64,000 nt of DNA. Origin: Blattamonas nauphoetae. Its lineage: Eukaryota; Preaxostyla; Oxymonadida. The notes under the pieces were generated by a model, which was not told the origin of the DNA, did no database searches, and worked only from the letters and a program-made list of their open reading frames with translations. The translations under genes were made by a program, and so were the position numbers. Location of the stretch: NCBI GenBank assembly GCA_033064195.1, contig JARBJD010000317.1:1-64000 (forward strand). The letters run 5' to 3'. Below, in pieces: positions 22,960-33,107 of this stretch. Numbering within the stretch: the first letter of the stretch is position 1; every line of letters starts with the position of its first letter.

Positions 22960-23166
22960 GACACAGAACGACAGAGATGAGTCCTCACTGTGGGGAGATC
23001 AGAGGATCGTTGAATGGGTATTGTTGGAAAGACATTCGGGGATTCATCCACTCTTCATAAAAGGATTCTTAATCCCAATTAGATCCTCAAGAATGCGATT
23101 GTCACATCAATTCTTACTTTTTTCCTTTTTTTCGAGTAAAGGGCCACCGTTCCGAGATCGACAATC

Positions 23167-23538
23167 ATGACAAGAACCTTTGAGACCCTTGCAACCCACA
23201 AATTCAAGGCAACCTTCCGTGGCATCCAACACCAGCCCTGCCGTCACATGACCTCCCTCTGCCCCGACAGATGCAACCACGCCATGGATGTTGGGTTGTT
23301 CGATGTGACAGAATACGAAGAATACACCAAGCCTGGCCAATACGGAGACGAGCAAACAAAGGTCTACCACCTTCCCATCTCCGGCAAAATCTCACCGGAG
23401 CAGAATCCAGCGATTGTTGATCAAGTGAGGAGCCTTCAGCCCGGACAGGCCGTGCGTGTGTGCTATGACCACATATACGTCACACAGGATGGGTCGAAAT
23501 TCCCCGAACGCCCCTGCAGATCAATTGAGTTGCTTTAA
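23167..23538 (+). CDS. Small conserved-looking Cys/His protein, unknown
   Basis: Intact single-exon gene of 123 codons from a clear ATG. The product is compact and well folded by composition: an N-terminal strand segment (FKATFRGIQHQPC), a Cys/His cluster CRHMTSLCPDRCNH at residues 24-39, then a beta-rich region (VYHLPISGKISPEQNPAI, QPGQAVRVCYDHIYV) ending RPCRSIELL. The spacing C-x6-C-x3-C-H with a preceding His could bind a metal or form disulphides. No signal peptide. I do not recognise the family; the lack of introns and bacterial-like look leave lateral transfer open. Confidence 0.75.
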   Translation: MTRTFETLATHKFKATFRGIQHQPCRHMTSLCPDRCNHAMDVGLFDVTEYEEYTKPGQYGDEQTKVYHLPISGKISPEQNPAIVDQVRSLQPGQAVRVCYDHIYVTQDGSKFPERPCRSIELL

Positions 23539-23741
23539 TCTATTTTGTCGCTTCTGATAAACTCATACTCTCATCTCTACCTCTCGACCAATTATGGTCG
23601 CTATACTTATCTTTTGTCATATTTCATGATCAGTAGTTATCAAGATGTTGTTTCATCGTTAATATGCAGTATTGAACATTTGTTTGAGATCCAATCCATT
23701 GTTTTTTGCTCAACTGATCCGGAACTGAGATCACGCTCTTC

Positions 23742-24515
23742 ATGGGTCAAAAAGTCTCCACTCATCAGTCATTGTCTCAAGAACCACTTACCCTCTCCCG
23801 AGACGAGTTGTTCGCTGAAATCGAGCGATTCAACCAATCAACAATGGGTGTGTTTCCCTTCATCTTTCACTGCTTTTCAGGTTCTCTCTCACCAAACACT
23901 CGGATTACAACGAAAGATCTCGTTGTCACTATCAATCTCATAAAGCCACAGTTGTCCGATCTCATCAAATCGTACATCGATCATCCTGATGAAAGATCTG
24001 ATATTTCAATGAACAGAGCCATGCAGAATCTCTCCGATGCCTTCTGGGTCACTTTAATGAAGGGTGACATCCCCGTTTCATTGTTCCTTACAATTGTTGG
24101 ACCGACTCCAACCTCGATCCTTCCCATGTTATCTTTGGGAGGAACGTTGGACATCCGCCTCTCATTCACACAACTCATTCTCGATTGCATCGGACTGGAC
24201 TTTCATAGCTTCTCATTTTCCGATCTTGTTGCCATTTTTGCGTCGATCCTGGAAATGCTGTTGATTGAAGAGGATATCACTGCCCATCCACAAATATTTC
24301 TCAGATTGTCCAAAGTCTTTCGAAGTCTGTCATACAGCGATCTGAATGCGCATAACACGCTGTGCGAAGCGCTCGAGACGAATGATCTGTCCCAAATCGA
24401 AGTACATCTGTTTTATCCAATTCAGATGGCCAGACATCATCTTAGACTTATCCTGAGAGATCATTTGAACCAGAATATTCCACTCTCTGCACTTGATCAG
24501 GACGGCCCTGATTAA
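23742..24515 (+). CDS. Helical protein with N-myristoylation signal, unknown
   Basis: Starts MGQKVSTHQSLS: Gly2 with Ser6 fits the N-myristoyltransferase consensus, so membrane attachment is likely. The rest is alpha-helical with Leu-rich segments (TQLILDCIGLDFHSF, LVAIFASILEMLLIEED). A GTGTGT...TTTTCAG stretch at 23848-23880 is a good 33-nt in-frame intron; with it removed the protein is 246 residues (MG-SLSPNTRI junction), otherwise 257. The layout (MGxxxS start plus a helical N-terminal half) recalls the front part of TLDc proteins such as MEAK7, but no TLDc domain follows. Function not assigned. Confidence 0.7.
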   Translation: MGQKVSTHQSLSQEPLTLSRDELFAEIERFNQSTMGVFPFIFHCFSGSLSPNTRITTKDLVVTINLIKPQLSDLIKSYIDHPDERSDISMNRAMQNLSDAFWVTLMKGDIPVSLFLTIVGPTPTSILPMLSLGGTLDIRLSFTQLILDCIGLDFHSFSFSDLVAIFASILEMLLIEEDITAHPQIFLRLSKVFRSLSYSDLNAHNTLCEALETNDLSQIEVHLFYPIQMARHHLRLILRDHLNQNIPLSALDQDGPD

Positions 24516-24566
24516 CCCACATTTCACGCTGTTTCTCGATGATATCAACAATATTGGAGAAAATAA

Positions 24567-24937
24567 TTAAGGATTGTCACCAACAATGGAACGAAATTTC
24601 AGAAAACAGTTGACATCGGTGTCATGAAGCGTCATTTCCGCTGCGGCGTCTTCGAAATCAATCCATTTCTTGTTTCTGTTCTCATGGACATTAATTGGGT
24701 GAAAAACACCTGAAAGAGCTGAGAGATGGAATAAGGGCAAACAGGAACAATAAAATGTGGTGATAGTATGCTTTCGAGTGGAGAGGAAATCACCGAGAAG
24801 CGTCAGCGATTCTTTTGGGGAGATAAAACCGGCTTCTTCGCCACACTCACGAATAGCAGCGTCATCCGCGCTTTCTCCTTCCTGGCAATCGTGCGGAGGT
24901 GTGGATACGAAGAAAATGAGACATGAAGCGAAGACCC
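24567..24937 (-). CDS. Nudix hydrolase, NUDT2/Ap4A-hydrolase-like, 5' end unresolved
   Basis: Two exons, 24749-24937 and 24567-24709, with a 39-nt intron (GTTCCT...TTTCAG). The Nudix box is clear: EGESADDAAIRECGEEAGF fits G-x5-E-x7-REUxEExGU. TPPHDCQEGE before it parallels the TPPKGH..PGE of NUDT2, and the C-terminal NKKWIDFEDAAAEM parallels its W..LEEA block. Such enzymes split diadenosine polyphosphates. Upstream of 24937 the frame is closed, so a first exon must exist to the right, overlapping on the opposite strand the armadillo-like gene that begins at 24990, or the start has been lost. The PKGH lysine-glycine pair is replaced by HDC, which may alter substrate choice. Confidence 0.7.
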
Positions 24938-24989
24938 CTCATCAAGTACAACACGCTCTGGCTCGTCCTCTCCCTTGTTGCTATTCTCA

Positions 24990-25982
24990 ATGGATTCTTC
25001 TCTTTTCCTGAAATGGAGCGATGAACAACCACATTCTGACGAGGAACTACCAGTGATCTATTTATCTCTTGTTGCCATTTTGAAGCTCCAGCCTGCACTT
25101 GATGACTCTCTGGAAACGAAAATCGTGAAATTTCTCGACTCTGTGGTTCCGAAGTATCCTGAATCAGCAGATGATTTTCTCAACAAACTTGCATCATTGT
25201 CCGATGATTCATTGACAGACTTCGTACAATCCATTGTGGTCCTGCTTTCTTCACCCAGTCAAGCAATCGTCAAATCATCAATGAACATGCTCAGAAGTCT
25301 AATCTATTATTGTTCAGCTCACGTTCGACTTGCCCTCGTCAAAGCTGATCTGATTCCTCAACTCATTACCACTCTCAATCCACTGTCTCTTTCGCTGATA
25401 GAAGCAGTCGATATCCACACTTCTCTCATTTCACTCATCACATATTCTGTCGACCTCGCAACTCCGTATTATCTCACACGACTCGGAATCGAAGATGGCG
25501 ACGGCCATCCAGCTGTTCACGAGACAATTTTTCAGCAAGTTTTGGTACCTTCGGAGAAGTACATTTGCCATTTGTGCGTGAACCGCTCTTCGATCATCGA
25601 TACAGACCAATCCCAGGATTTTATCGTCCTCCTCGCTCGACTCCTCGAAATAGGTCCTTATTATCAACCGACAATGAACTTTGTAGGTCATATACCAGTC
25701 GTTCTCTCGATTCCAAGCTTTCTCACATCCCACAATAATGATCGCTCAATCGAGTATTTTCTGTGGATTTTGAACAAGGTCCAGCGGGAATGTAACAAAA
25801 GACGGGGACACCAGCGACAGATGTGGAAGACAGTGCAGCGAATGTTGAGAATGGAGGGCATCGAAGATATGATTGAACAAAAGCTGCAGAACGACAAACA
25901 CAAATTCTTCGGAAGAGAGATTGTTACCAACTCGATCGAATGGAGTAACCTGCTGGGCATGAATCTTCCAGAACAGTCGTAG
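24990..25982 (+). CDS. Armadillo-like family protein (MDxSxFL family), intact
   Basis: 330 codons from ATG at 24990, no introns. Helical repeat protein: LVAILKLQPALDDSLE, TDFVQSIVVLLSSPSQAIV, VRLALVKADLIPQLITTLNP, ICHLCVNRSSIID, then YYQPTMNFVGHIPVVL and a conserved C-terminal end RMLRMEGIEDMIEQKL ... EWSNLLGMNLPEQ. The family is highly expanded in Blattamonas-like genomes (recalled, not checked) and probably forms an armadillo-type superhelix that binds other proteins. Two paralogs lie downstream (32115-33107; 35186-37558, interrupted). This is the best preserved copy. It starts 52 bp from the end of the resolved Nudix frame on the other strand. Confidence 0.85.
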   Translation: MDSSLFLKWSDEQPHSDEELPVIYLSLVAILKLQPALDDSLETKIVKFLDSVVPKYPESADDFLNKLASLSDDSLTDFVQSIVVLLSSPSQAIVKSSMNMLRSLIYYCSAHVRLALVKADLIPQLITTLNPLSLSLIEAVDIHTSLISLITYSVDLATPYYLTRLGIEDGDGHPAVHETIFQQVLVPSEKYICHLCVNRSSIIDTDQSQDFIVLLARLLEIGPYYQPTMNFVGHIPVVLSIPSFLTSHNNDRSIEYFLWILNKVQRECNKRRGHQRQMWKTVQRMLRMEGIEDMIEQKLQNDKHKFFGREIVTNSIEWSNLLGMNLPEQS

Positions 25983-26692
25983 AAGCATCCAAGAATCAGC
26001 GAAGACTCGAACGTCACCAAACTGTTTGGTCTGTCACATTCATCCATCTCCCGCGTCTCTTCTTCATTTCTCTCGATTTTCCCAAACACTGCTCACACCC
26101 ATCCCAATCACAATCTGACTCGTCCACACTTTGATCCAACCGACATCCTCATCGAAGCGATTTGTGTTCATCTTTCCCGACTCGTCGGATTCGCTCACTT
26201 CCATCCGCAAACTCTCCCTTTTTGTGCTCTGCCCATCCTTCGCTCTTTCTCGATTGTTATCGACTGCAGAATCCGACGCGACAATTCTGCTGTTTCAACA
26301 CGAAACAATCACGATATTGCCAGAACAGGATATGAACAATCGAGAACAATGCGAATTGGCTAAGATCCCTCGCAAAAGAGGAAGAATGAAGACTTGGATG
26401 AGACACTCGAAGCAATGCACCTAATCAAACATGAAGGAAGCTACACACAACATCTTCAGCAACACTCGATCGTGCGGAAGCCCTTGCTTGGACGGAACGT
26501 TCGACGGAAGGGATTGATGATGGCAATGGACAGTCCTGACCAGAAATCGGGCATCGCCTCTTCTCGCTTCGCGTGTCTCATCTTTCACGTTATGTCTTCA
26601 TTCTCTCGCCGTCTTCAATTGTCTTTTAGGGAATGAAGACAATACTTCAGAAAAATCAACTAAAACATCTCAAGTCCCACGTTCTTCATCAT
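25983..26692. other. Intergenic, no gene recognised
   Basis: Downstream of an armadillo-like gene and upstream of a TIR element. Open frames (26131-26424, 26394-26636) are not protein-like. The last nine bases (26693-26701, CTCCAATCC) are the target duplication of the element that follows. Confidence 0.5.
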
Positions 26693-26701
26693 CTCCAATC
26701 C

Positions 26702-26789
26702 GGGTATGTATAGAGACAGATCTGATTTAGTATACGCACAGATCTAAATTTGGTATACGCACAGATCTGTCGGATACACACAGATCTGT
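26702..26789 (+). repeat. Left TIR of the 3.5 kb element
   Basis: About 88 bp, pairs with 30117-30204 with a handful of mismatches. Four CAGATCT motifs (near 26718, 26740, 26763 and 26784) at 21-23 bp spacing are probable transposase-binding iterons. Confidence 0.85.
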
Positions 26790-26999
26790 CACTATTGTCA
26801 CTATTTTGGTCTATAATGTGTCTTTTATGAATGAAAAAGACGTAGAATAGATGTAAAAGGATAAAAAGTAGAGTTTCAATGAAAAAACGAGAGTGATAGA
26901 CTCGACAGACCCATCAACTGTTTTAAAGGGTCGATCGTGGCCACTTTCGAAAGATTGGCTTCCCCTCAATATCCTCAGAAAGAACTCAGAGAAAACGGT

Positions 27000-29051
27000 T
27001 CATGTCTCCAGCAAGACAATATTCACAGCTCCCAGCAACTGGGTCATGAGTTCGTTGTTGTCTTCATTCCAACTCCGAAGGACGGTGTGAACCCAGTCAG
27101 CCTCGTCTCCCTCACACTCGCCATCCCACCTCTTTCTGATTTGGAACTGTGTCTTCACAGTCTCGTCCTGCCCCACCCACCACGCGTTGAAGATGCCGCT
27201 GTTCTTCACCAGCTACGTCTTGAAGGCACGCGGGATCTCCGGAATGGAGGTGACGTGGAGATGGGTGAAAGCGCGGTCGATGACTGTCTTGTGGTCTTTG
27301 AGGAGGAAGGTCAGAGCTCCCATGGCTTCGAAGGTCAGCACCGACGGTGTCGAGATGGTCAGCTTCGACGACAGGTCGTGCAGTGGCTTCGTTGCGCTCT
27401 CTGGGAAGACTTGCTCCTTCGGCATTCCGAACGAGATGGACATGGGCAGGAGGGGCGCGTAGTCAGTAACGGGGAGAGTGGAGGGCAAGTCGCGTGAGGT
27501 CATCGCAGATAGGAGGGATGAGGAGGAGCAGCGAGTGGGTTAAGATCTGCACGGAAACTAGGAGCATCCGCTGTCTCCGCTGAGTGAGTGGCGGCATCGT
27601 CTGCGGTGGCGAAGGAAGCAGCACATTAGACTCCCACTTCTCGTTCTCCAGTGGGGGTGTTGGCGCAGACGTGGGTGGTCCTGGCGACGATGGCTCTGAC
27701 AACGGAGGAGGCGGTTCGGAATCGGAGTTGTCGCTTTCGAAGCTTGTGTCTGGATGTTGGACAAACGTGAGCCTCATGTCGCCCGATATCTTTTCTGGGA
27801 AGTTTTCATCCAGAGGACGTGGGGTTCGTCCTGCGGTGAATTGTTGCGGAGTGGCAGGAGTTGGCTGGCAGACGATGCTCATTCGGAGTGACGGGCGCGG
27901 ATTGAACAGTCGCAGCTGCGGGCTTGCTGTTTGACTGGTCCGAGCAGGCGGTAACAAGAGTGAAGGATTCTGACGCTGATTGAGTCTTGTGGCTGTTCGT
28001 CGGGCTCTTGAAGACGTTCGGAAGATCAAACTTGGACTTGAATTCCTTCCTCAGCGGGCCTGCCGATTTGTATCCCTTCGAGGACGAGTGTCGGCTGCTT
28101 GGTGAGGTTCTCGTAGGAGAGCATGATGATGGAGAGGAAGTGGAAGAGCGTCGACGTGAAGCTGGTGAGGAATTGCTGCGAGAAGGGCGTCTTGAGGATG
28201 TCCGAATTTGTCTGGCGCTGCGTCAGAACGTCCAAATACCCGACGAGCAGTGGAGAGAACACGATGCAGTACAAGCGGTGCAGAATGATGACACCGTCCT
28301 CGTCCACAAACTGTTCGATGAGCGAGTGCTCGTTCGGTCCGAGTGGGTGCAGCAGCGAGACGGAGAGGACTGCGTGGAGGTAGTGCAGCAGAGGCGACAG
28401 GAGGAACGGGAGGAAGAGGGAGTCGCCGAACAGCTCCTGCGAGCTCGGAGTGGGCGAGGTCAGAGAGGCCGACTGCGAGAGAGGGCTCTCTGCGCCGGAC
28501 GAGTTGAGCATGATCTCGGAGTGGGCGAGGAGGAGTTTGGGCTCTTTCTTTCCAAAAGACTTGGTGTGGCAGACTCGGAGTTTGTTTCTCCTTTCTCTTT
28601 CGTCAATTGCTTCTCTTTCAAAAATTTCTCGTCGAGTTGCTGCTCTTGTCTTTCTCTTTCCTCTTTTTTGCCTGTTTTCCTCTCTTTCACCGAGGTCGTT
28701 CATGGTTTCTTCAATCACGCGTTCAACGAGATCTTCTTGGCCCTTCCGAAGCTCTGTAATATTGTCTGTCTCCGCCTACTCCTCGGAGAGTCTTTCGCTG
28801 TCCAATTCTTGTCGTTTCCTGTCTTCATCATCCTCGATTTCTTGGATCTCTTTCTCTGGTTCATCAAACATACGATTTGATTCATCTTCGCTGGTTTGTT
28901 GGAGGGAATCGGTTTTGTTGTTCATTTGCTGTTCTTCGTCCCGCATGCGATAGCGAGTTTCCTTGACTCGCTGATTGAAAGTGATCATTCTTGTTCGAGT
29001 GAATTGTGAAGGGCTTTGATGAGTAGCCACATTTCTTCGTTCATCTGACAT
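27000..29051 (-). pseudogene. Captured host gene fragment inside the 3.5 kb element
   Basis: Minus-strand coding remnant starting MSDERRNVATHQSPSQF at 29051. It opens with an acidic/basic coiled-coil region (RMRDEEQQMNNK, EIQEIEDDEDRKRQELD), runs into a basic segment (REENRQKRGKRKTRAATRR) and then a hydrophobic helical region near 28.1-28.4 kb (LLSPLLHYLHAVLSVSLLHP). Further blocks in other frames follow at 27463-28029 (Pro-rich, then LTQRRQRMLLVSVQILTHS) and 27213-27503 (LLPMSISFGMPKEQVFP, EAMGALTFLLKDHKTVI). There is an in-frame TAG after SERLSEE (about 28776) and at least two frame changes, so the gene is dead. Family not recognised. Confidence 0.6.
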
Positions 29052-29298
29052 TCACTCGTCCATCGTTTGTTTTCATAATCACGAAGTATGTTGATTCCAG
29101 TTCAAATTGCGTAGAAATGCGTCTTGACTTGATCATGTTGTTTTTGAGAGACTTTCTTTTCTTCTTTAGTCTCGTGCACGAAAACATCGTTCAATGACGT
29201 CAGTTTAATTCCATCTTCAATTGCAGCTGGCATTTTCTCGCTTATTCACATCAGTTCAGTTTTGATGAGGCCGGTTTCTTTGTCTTCTTCTCCTGCAC

Positions 29299-29940
29299 TC
29301 ACAGCAACAACGAAAACGGACAAAGCCAGCATAGATCAATGAGTAGCAGATTGAGCATCAGTGTGGAATTGTTGTTTGAAATCTTTTTCAAGTTCCTGCC
29401 AGATTCGTTCGGGATCCTTCTTTGGGAAGATATGGATCGGATGCGCCAGTGAGTCTTCGAACACCAAACCCAGAGAAGCCCCCTTGTTTTCATTGGGGTT
29501 GAGCTGGTTGATTTAGGGGTTGTTTCTCTTTCCGTCCGATTTTTGCTCCCATTATGTCCGATGCTCCTTCTGCTAACAGTCTTCATTACTCATTCCGCCC
29601 AGTCAAGTTTCTTGTCCATCCACCCATCATTAATGTCGTCTCCAAACGTGATTCCTCAAACGGCCTCCGTATTCCCACAGATCCTGTGTTCGCGAGCGAG
29701 AAGTTCGAGATCTGATTACTAATTGATTCTTGTCGCAACAATTGACGTGGAACGACTTTGCAGGCATCGAAATTGTTTAAAACATTCATTACAGTCATAT
29801 ATGATTTGTAGAATCAGATCTGGGGCGTCATGAAACAATTGAGGATCAAACTTGGAAGAGAAGTGATTGTCGACTTATTGAGAACCGGAGTTCGAAGCCT
29901 GGAGGAGTTTGATGCATTAGAGAAGGATAGATTATTGTGA
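29299..29940. pseudogene. Further gene fragments in the 3.5 kb element, both strands
   Basis: Minus strand 29299-29510 encodes a protein-like run, NENKGASLGLVFEDSLAHP then KKDPERIWQELEKDFKQQF, ending in a stop. Plus strand from the ATG near 29551 encodes MSDAPSANSLHYSFRPVKFL and about 35 further residues, and 29830-29940 encodes MKQLRIKLGREVIVDLL plus RTGVRSLEEFDALEKD. These opposite orientations imply at least two captured sources. Families not recognised. Confidence 0.45.
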
Positions 29941-30116
29941 GCAGTCACCAGAGTCGAGAGAGATGATAACGAGAGACCATAATTTCGTTTTACAAGGCTG
30001 GTCCGAGGCATTGTTGTATTTTTCACTTTTCCACCGCAATTTCTCAATAATACAATAAATCTTCCCCTTTTTCACGAAAAACTGTGATTCTAAACACCTT
30101 ATCAGTGCTCAATGAA

Positions 30117-30204
30117 TCAGATCTGTGTGTATCCGACAGATCTGTGCGAATACCAAATTTAGATCTGTGTGTATACAAAATCAGATCTGTCTCTATACCT
30201 ACCC
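30117..30204 (-). repeat. Right TIR of the 3.5 kb element
   Basis: Inverted partner of 26702-26789, with the same four CAGATCT iterons and the terminal CCTACCC next to the duplicated CTCCAATCC. Confidence 0.85.
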
Positions 30205-30257
30205 CTCCAATCCATCCCACTCGATCGCTTTATAGTGGCACTGTTGAGTCAGACTTG

Positions 30258-31745
30258 CAGTCACGGACAAAAGTAATAGTGGTGTCACCAATACGTTCGA
30301 TGTCAACAATTCGTGCTTTTTTCTGGAATTTTCACTTTTGGTCAAACTAAGAAAAAAATAAAATTTTAGAATTTTCTTCCCACTGGATCCTGAGAAAACC
30401 TCAAAACACGTTATACAGCGAAACGCCACACATTTTCCAAACTTTCGACGATCATTTTTCCATATCCAGACATCCGTTTGAGACCGAAGAAAAAGCATTA
30501 TTTTCGTAAACATATCGATAAAAGACACTCAAAAAAATAAAAAATTTTTTCCCATGATATTTTTCTGGGCGAAAAACAGCCTTTTTTCATATCGTCCCAG
30601 ATACCCATGATTTTTTTTCCAATTTTTTTTCAAAATGTTCATTTCACCAAACAAACGTTTCAGTGGAAAATTTCATCAAAATTGGTTCACAGGTTGTGAA
30701 GTTATGACGAGAACACATGAAAAAAGTGGTTGAAAAGAGCTATTGTGAGGATTTTTTGGGATCCAGTGGGAAGAAAATTCTAAAATTTTATTTTTTTCTT
30801 AGTTTGACTAAAAGTGATCATTCCAGAAAAAAGCACGAATTGTTGACATGGAACGTATTGGTGACGCCACTATAAGTGGCCACCCCTTCCTGCATTTATG
30901 AACAGATGATTTTTCACACTTTTTTCGTAAACACTTCACATTCATGAAAGACGGTAATTTTTCAAATATAAAACAAGAATAGTGTGGTGAAGTGGAAATC
31001 AAGAGATTTGACTGATGTGCCCTGGGAGGCACTTTTGATTGCGGATGTCACAATATGTCTCCTCTTCCAAGAAGAGGAGATGTGACCTGTATAGTCTGTT
31101 CCTCCACTGAGAGCTCTCAACTTCCACTCCTCTCAGAGATACTGGAGGATCCGCGACGAAAAAGTGTGTTTTCTCTCTTCTTCATCCCTCTTCAGCCAGC
31201 TTTGTAAAGACATCAAACTCTCTCTCTGACGATGTTATTAAGTATTCTCACTTTCTCTCAATTGTAATGACCTGCTGTAGAGAACATGAGATTCGCACAT
31301 TTTCTCCCACATTTTTTCACACCAAAACTGTCAGCTTTCAATCGAACAAGGACAGAATAAGCATTCTGACGACAAGTTAAAGAGGTTGGAAGAGTTGCAC
31401 GGATGTCAGAAGAGGGATGAAGAAGAGAGAAAACACACTTTTTCGTCGCGGATCCTCCAGTATCTCTGAGAGGAGTGGAAGTTGAGAGCTCTCAGTGGAG
31501 GAACAGACTATACAGGTCACATCTCCTCTTCTTGGAAGAGGAGACATATTGTGACATCCGCAATCAAAAGTGCCTCCCAGGGCACATCAGTCAAATCTCT
31601 TGATTTCCACTTCACCACACTATTCTTGTTTTATATTTGAAAAATTACCGTCTTTCATGAATGTGAAGTGTTTACGAAAAAAGTGTGAAAAATCATCTGT
31701 TCATAAATGCAGGAAGGGGTGGCCACTTACTTTTGTCCGTGACTG
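30258..31745. mobile_element. Foldback element with Tc1-like termini, holding a nested insert
   Basis: Ends CAGTCACGGACAAAAGT in inverted orientation, flanked by TTG at 30255-30257 and 31746-31748. Left arm is 30258-30276 plus 30873-31191, right arm about 31411-31745, with a loop of about 220 bp; arms are near identical over some 335 bp. The first 17 bases match the Tc1-like transposon at 50029-51480 except one base, so that transposase or a relative probably moved it. No coding capacity. The left arm is interrupted by the 596-bp element at 30277-30872; the right arm keeps the uninterrupted site. Confidence 0.85.
30277..30872. mobile_element. 596-bp TIR element, copy 1, nested in a foldback arm
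   Basis: Begins TAGTGGTGTCACCAAT and ends with the inverted counterpart. TIRs are about 118 bp with few mismatches and run into GGATCC. Flanked by TAA on both sides; the other arm of the host foldback reads AAAGTAAGTGG without the insert, proving a 3-bp TAA duplication. No transposase. A 596-bp relative at 46614-47209 is nearly identical but has its arms exchanged relative to the centre. The 3-bp TNA-type duplication fits PIF/Harbinger-like non-autonomous elements (inference). Confidence 0.85.
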
Positions 31746-31748
31746 TTG

Positions 31749-32114
31749 ATGTATCACATAACATTCGAAGAATTGGATACTATATCTGTCTATCTGAAGG
31801 GAACATTGAACCTTTGTCAGCCGCCAGCTTTGTTATGGCGCAACTCCCTTTGTTGGCTTTCAGAAGGACAATTCACGTTCGTTCGGAATTCATCTTCATT
31901 AATAGATCATTCCCATCTTGTTGGGTTGAGTGTATTTTCCCATTTTGACGCCTGTTTCATCTCAATCTCGATATTTCTCTCGTTTCTTATCTGACCCATA
32001 ACCAACGAAACGAGACTCAGTCAGACTGAATGACAGTTTTAGGCGCCAAGATCAACTCCTCCACTGATTCTCCTTACCCTGGTATCTCTTCCCGCTTCTT
32101 GATATTCTCCTGTA
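31749..32114. other. Upstream region of an armadillo-like gene
   Basis: No gene recognised. It ends TTGATATTCTCCTGTAG at 32114, which looks like a 3' splice site directly before the conserved DCSAFLNW of the next gene, so a first exon carrying the ATG may be hidden here. Confidence 0.45.
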
Positions 32115-33107
32115 GACTGTTCTGCTTTCCTGAATTGGGATAAAGATGACGAAGAGCTTGAATCTGAACACGAAAAGGCCGTTGTCTTTCGATCTCTCGT
32201 TGCCACTTTGAAGCTACAGCCTGTACTCGACGACTCTCTGGAAGAGAAGGCCGTGATACTTCTGAAATCTGTGAATCTGGATGATGATACTCTTGACGCT
32301 TATCTCAGCAGCGTTGCATCGTCGACTGATGATTCAGTGACAGACTTCGTACAATCCATTGTGGTGCTCATTTCCTCGCCCAATCAGGCAATGACCACAG
32401 CAGCAATGCAGATACTCGATGATCTGATCTTTTGGTGTTCAACTCACGTCCGACTTGCCCTCGTCAAAGCTGATCTGATTCCTCAACTCATCCACACTCT
32501 CAATCCACTGTCTCTTTCTTTTGAAGAAACAGTTGATATCCACGTCCATCTCTCGATCTTCATTCAATCCTTTCTCCGGCTCCAAACTCAGGATGGACTA
32601 GACTCTCTCGGAATTAAAGATGAGAATGAAAAGCAAACTGTTCACGAGACGGTTTTTCGGCAAGTTCTCTCGCCATCAGAAGAGTATATTAGCCATTTAT
32701 GCGCGAACCGCTATTCGATCATCGATGGTGGGGAATCTGAGAATTATCTGATACTTGTCGCCCATCTCCTCCAAATATGTCCATATTATCAACCAACATT
32801 GGAATTTGTTCTTCATATGCCTGTCGTTCTCACAATTCCAAACTGTCTCACATTCTTCGAACATGAGTACTCAATCTGGCTTTTTCTAGCTCAAATGAAC
32901 AATGTCCAGCGGGAATGGAACAAGGAACGGGGAAGAGAGCGACAGCTGTGGAAGATAATGTCTCGAAAGTTGAGAATGGAGGGCTTTGAAGATGTGGTTG
33001 AAGAAAAGCTGCGAAACGACAAGAACGAGAGAAAAGGAGGACTAATTGTTTATTATTCGATCATGTGGATCAACCTGCGGGGCATGAACCTTCCAGAACA
33101 GGATTAG
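32115..33107 (+). CDS. Armadillo-like family protein, start codon not resolved
   Basis: Open from 32103 to the TAG at 33105-33107. Coding homology to the family begins at DCSAFLNWDKDDEELE (32115), where paralogs have MDCS or MDSS, and continues through LVATLKLQPVLDDSLE, VRLALVKADLIPQLI, ICPYYQPTLEFVLHMPVVL to LRGMNLPEQD. The codon in the Met position is GTA, and a TGA lies in frame at 32100. Either the start was lost, or a short first exon is spliced onto the TAG|AC at 32114/32115. Frame and family motifs are otherwise intact over 330 codons, so loss would be recent. Confidence 0.72.
   Translation, partial: DCSAFLNWDKDDEELESEHEKAVVFRSLVATLKLQPVLDDSLEEKAVILLKSVNLDDDTLDAYLSSVASSTDDSVTDFVQSIVVLISSPNQAMTTAAMQILDDLIFWCSTHVRLALVKADLIPQLIHTLNPLSLSFEETVDIHVHLSIFIQSFLRLQTQDGLDSLGIKDENEKQTVHETVFRQVLSPSEEYISHLCANRYSIIDGGESENYLILVAHLLQICPYYQPTLEFVLHMPVVLTIPNCLTFFEHEYSIWLFLAQMNNVQREWNKERGRERQLWKIMSRKLRMEGFEDVVEEKLRNDKNERKGGLIVYYSIMWINLRGMNLPEQD

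Larger units (their letters stand above)
26702..30204. mobile_element. 3.5 kb TIR element with 9-bp target duplication (Mutator-like, gene-fragment carrier)
   Basis: Inverted repeats of about 88 bp: left 26702-26789 begins GGGTATGTATAGAGACAG, right 30117-30204 read inward begins GGGTAGGTATAGAGACAG. Each holds four spaced CAGATCT iterons. The flanks are identical 9-mers, CTCCAATCC at 26693-26701 and 30205-30213. Long TIRs plus a 9-bp duplication are the hallmark of Mutator-like elements. No transposase is seen; the interior instead holds decayed pieces of at least two genes, as in Pack-MULEs. Superfamily is inferred from TIR length and duplication size only. Confidence 0.82.

Noticed and set aside
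30199-30528. Minus-strand frame MSFIDMFTKIMLFLRSQ..., also at 46587-46850
   Set aside because: It lies in the centre of the 596-bp element in both copies, has low protein-like quality, and is shared only because the element is repeated.
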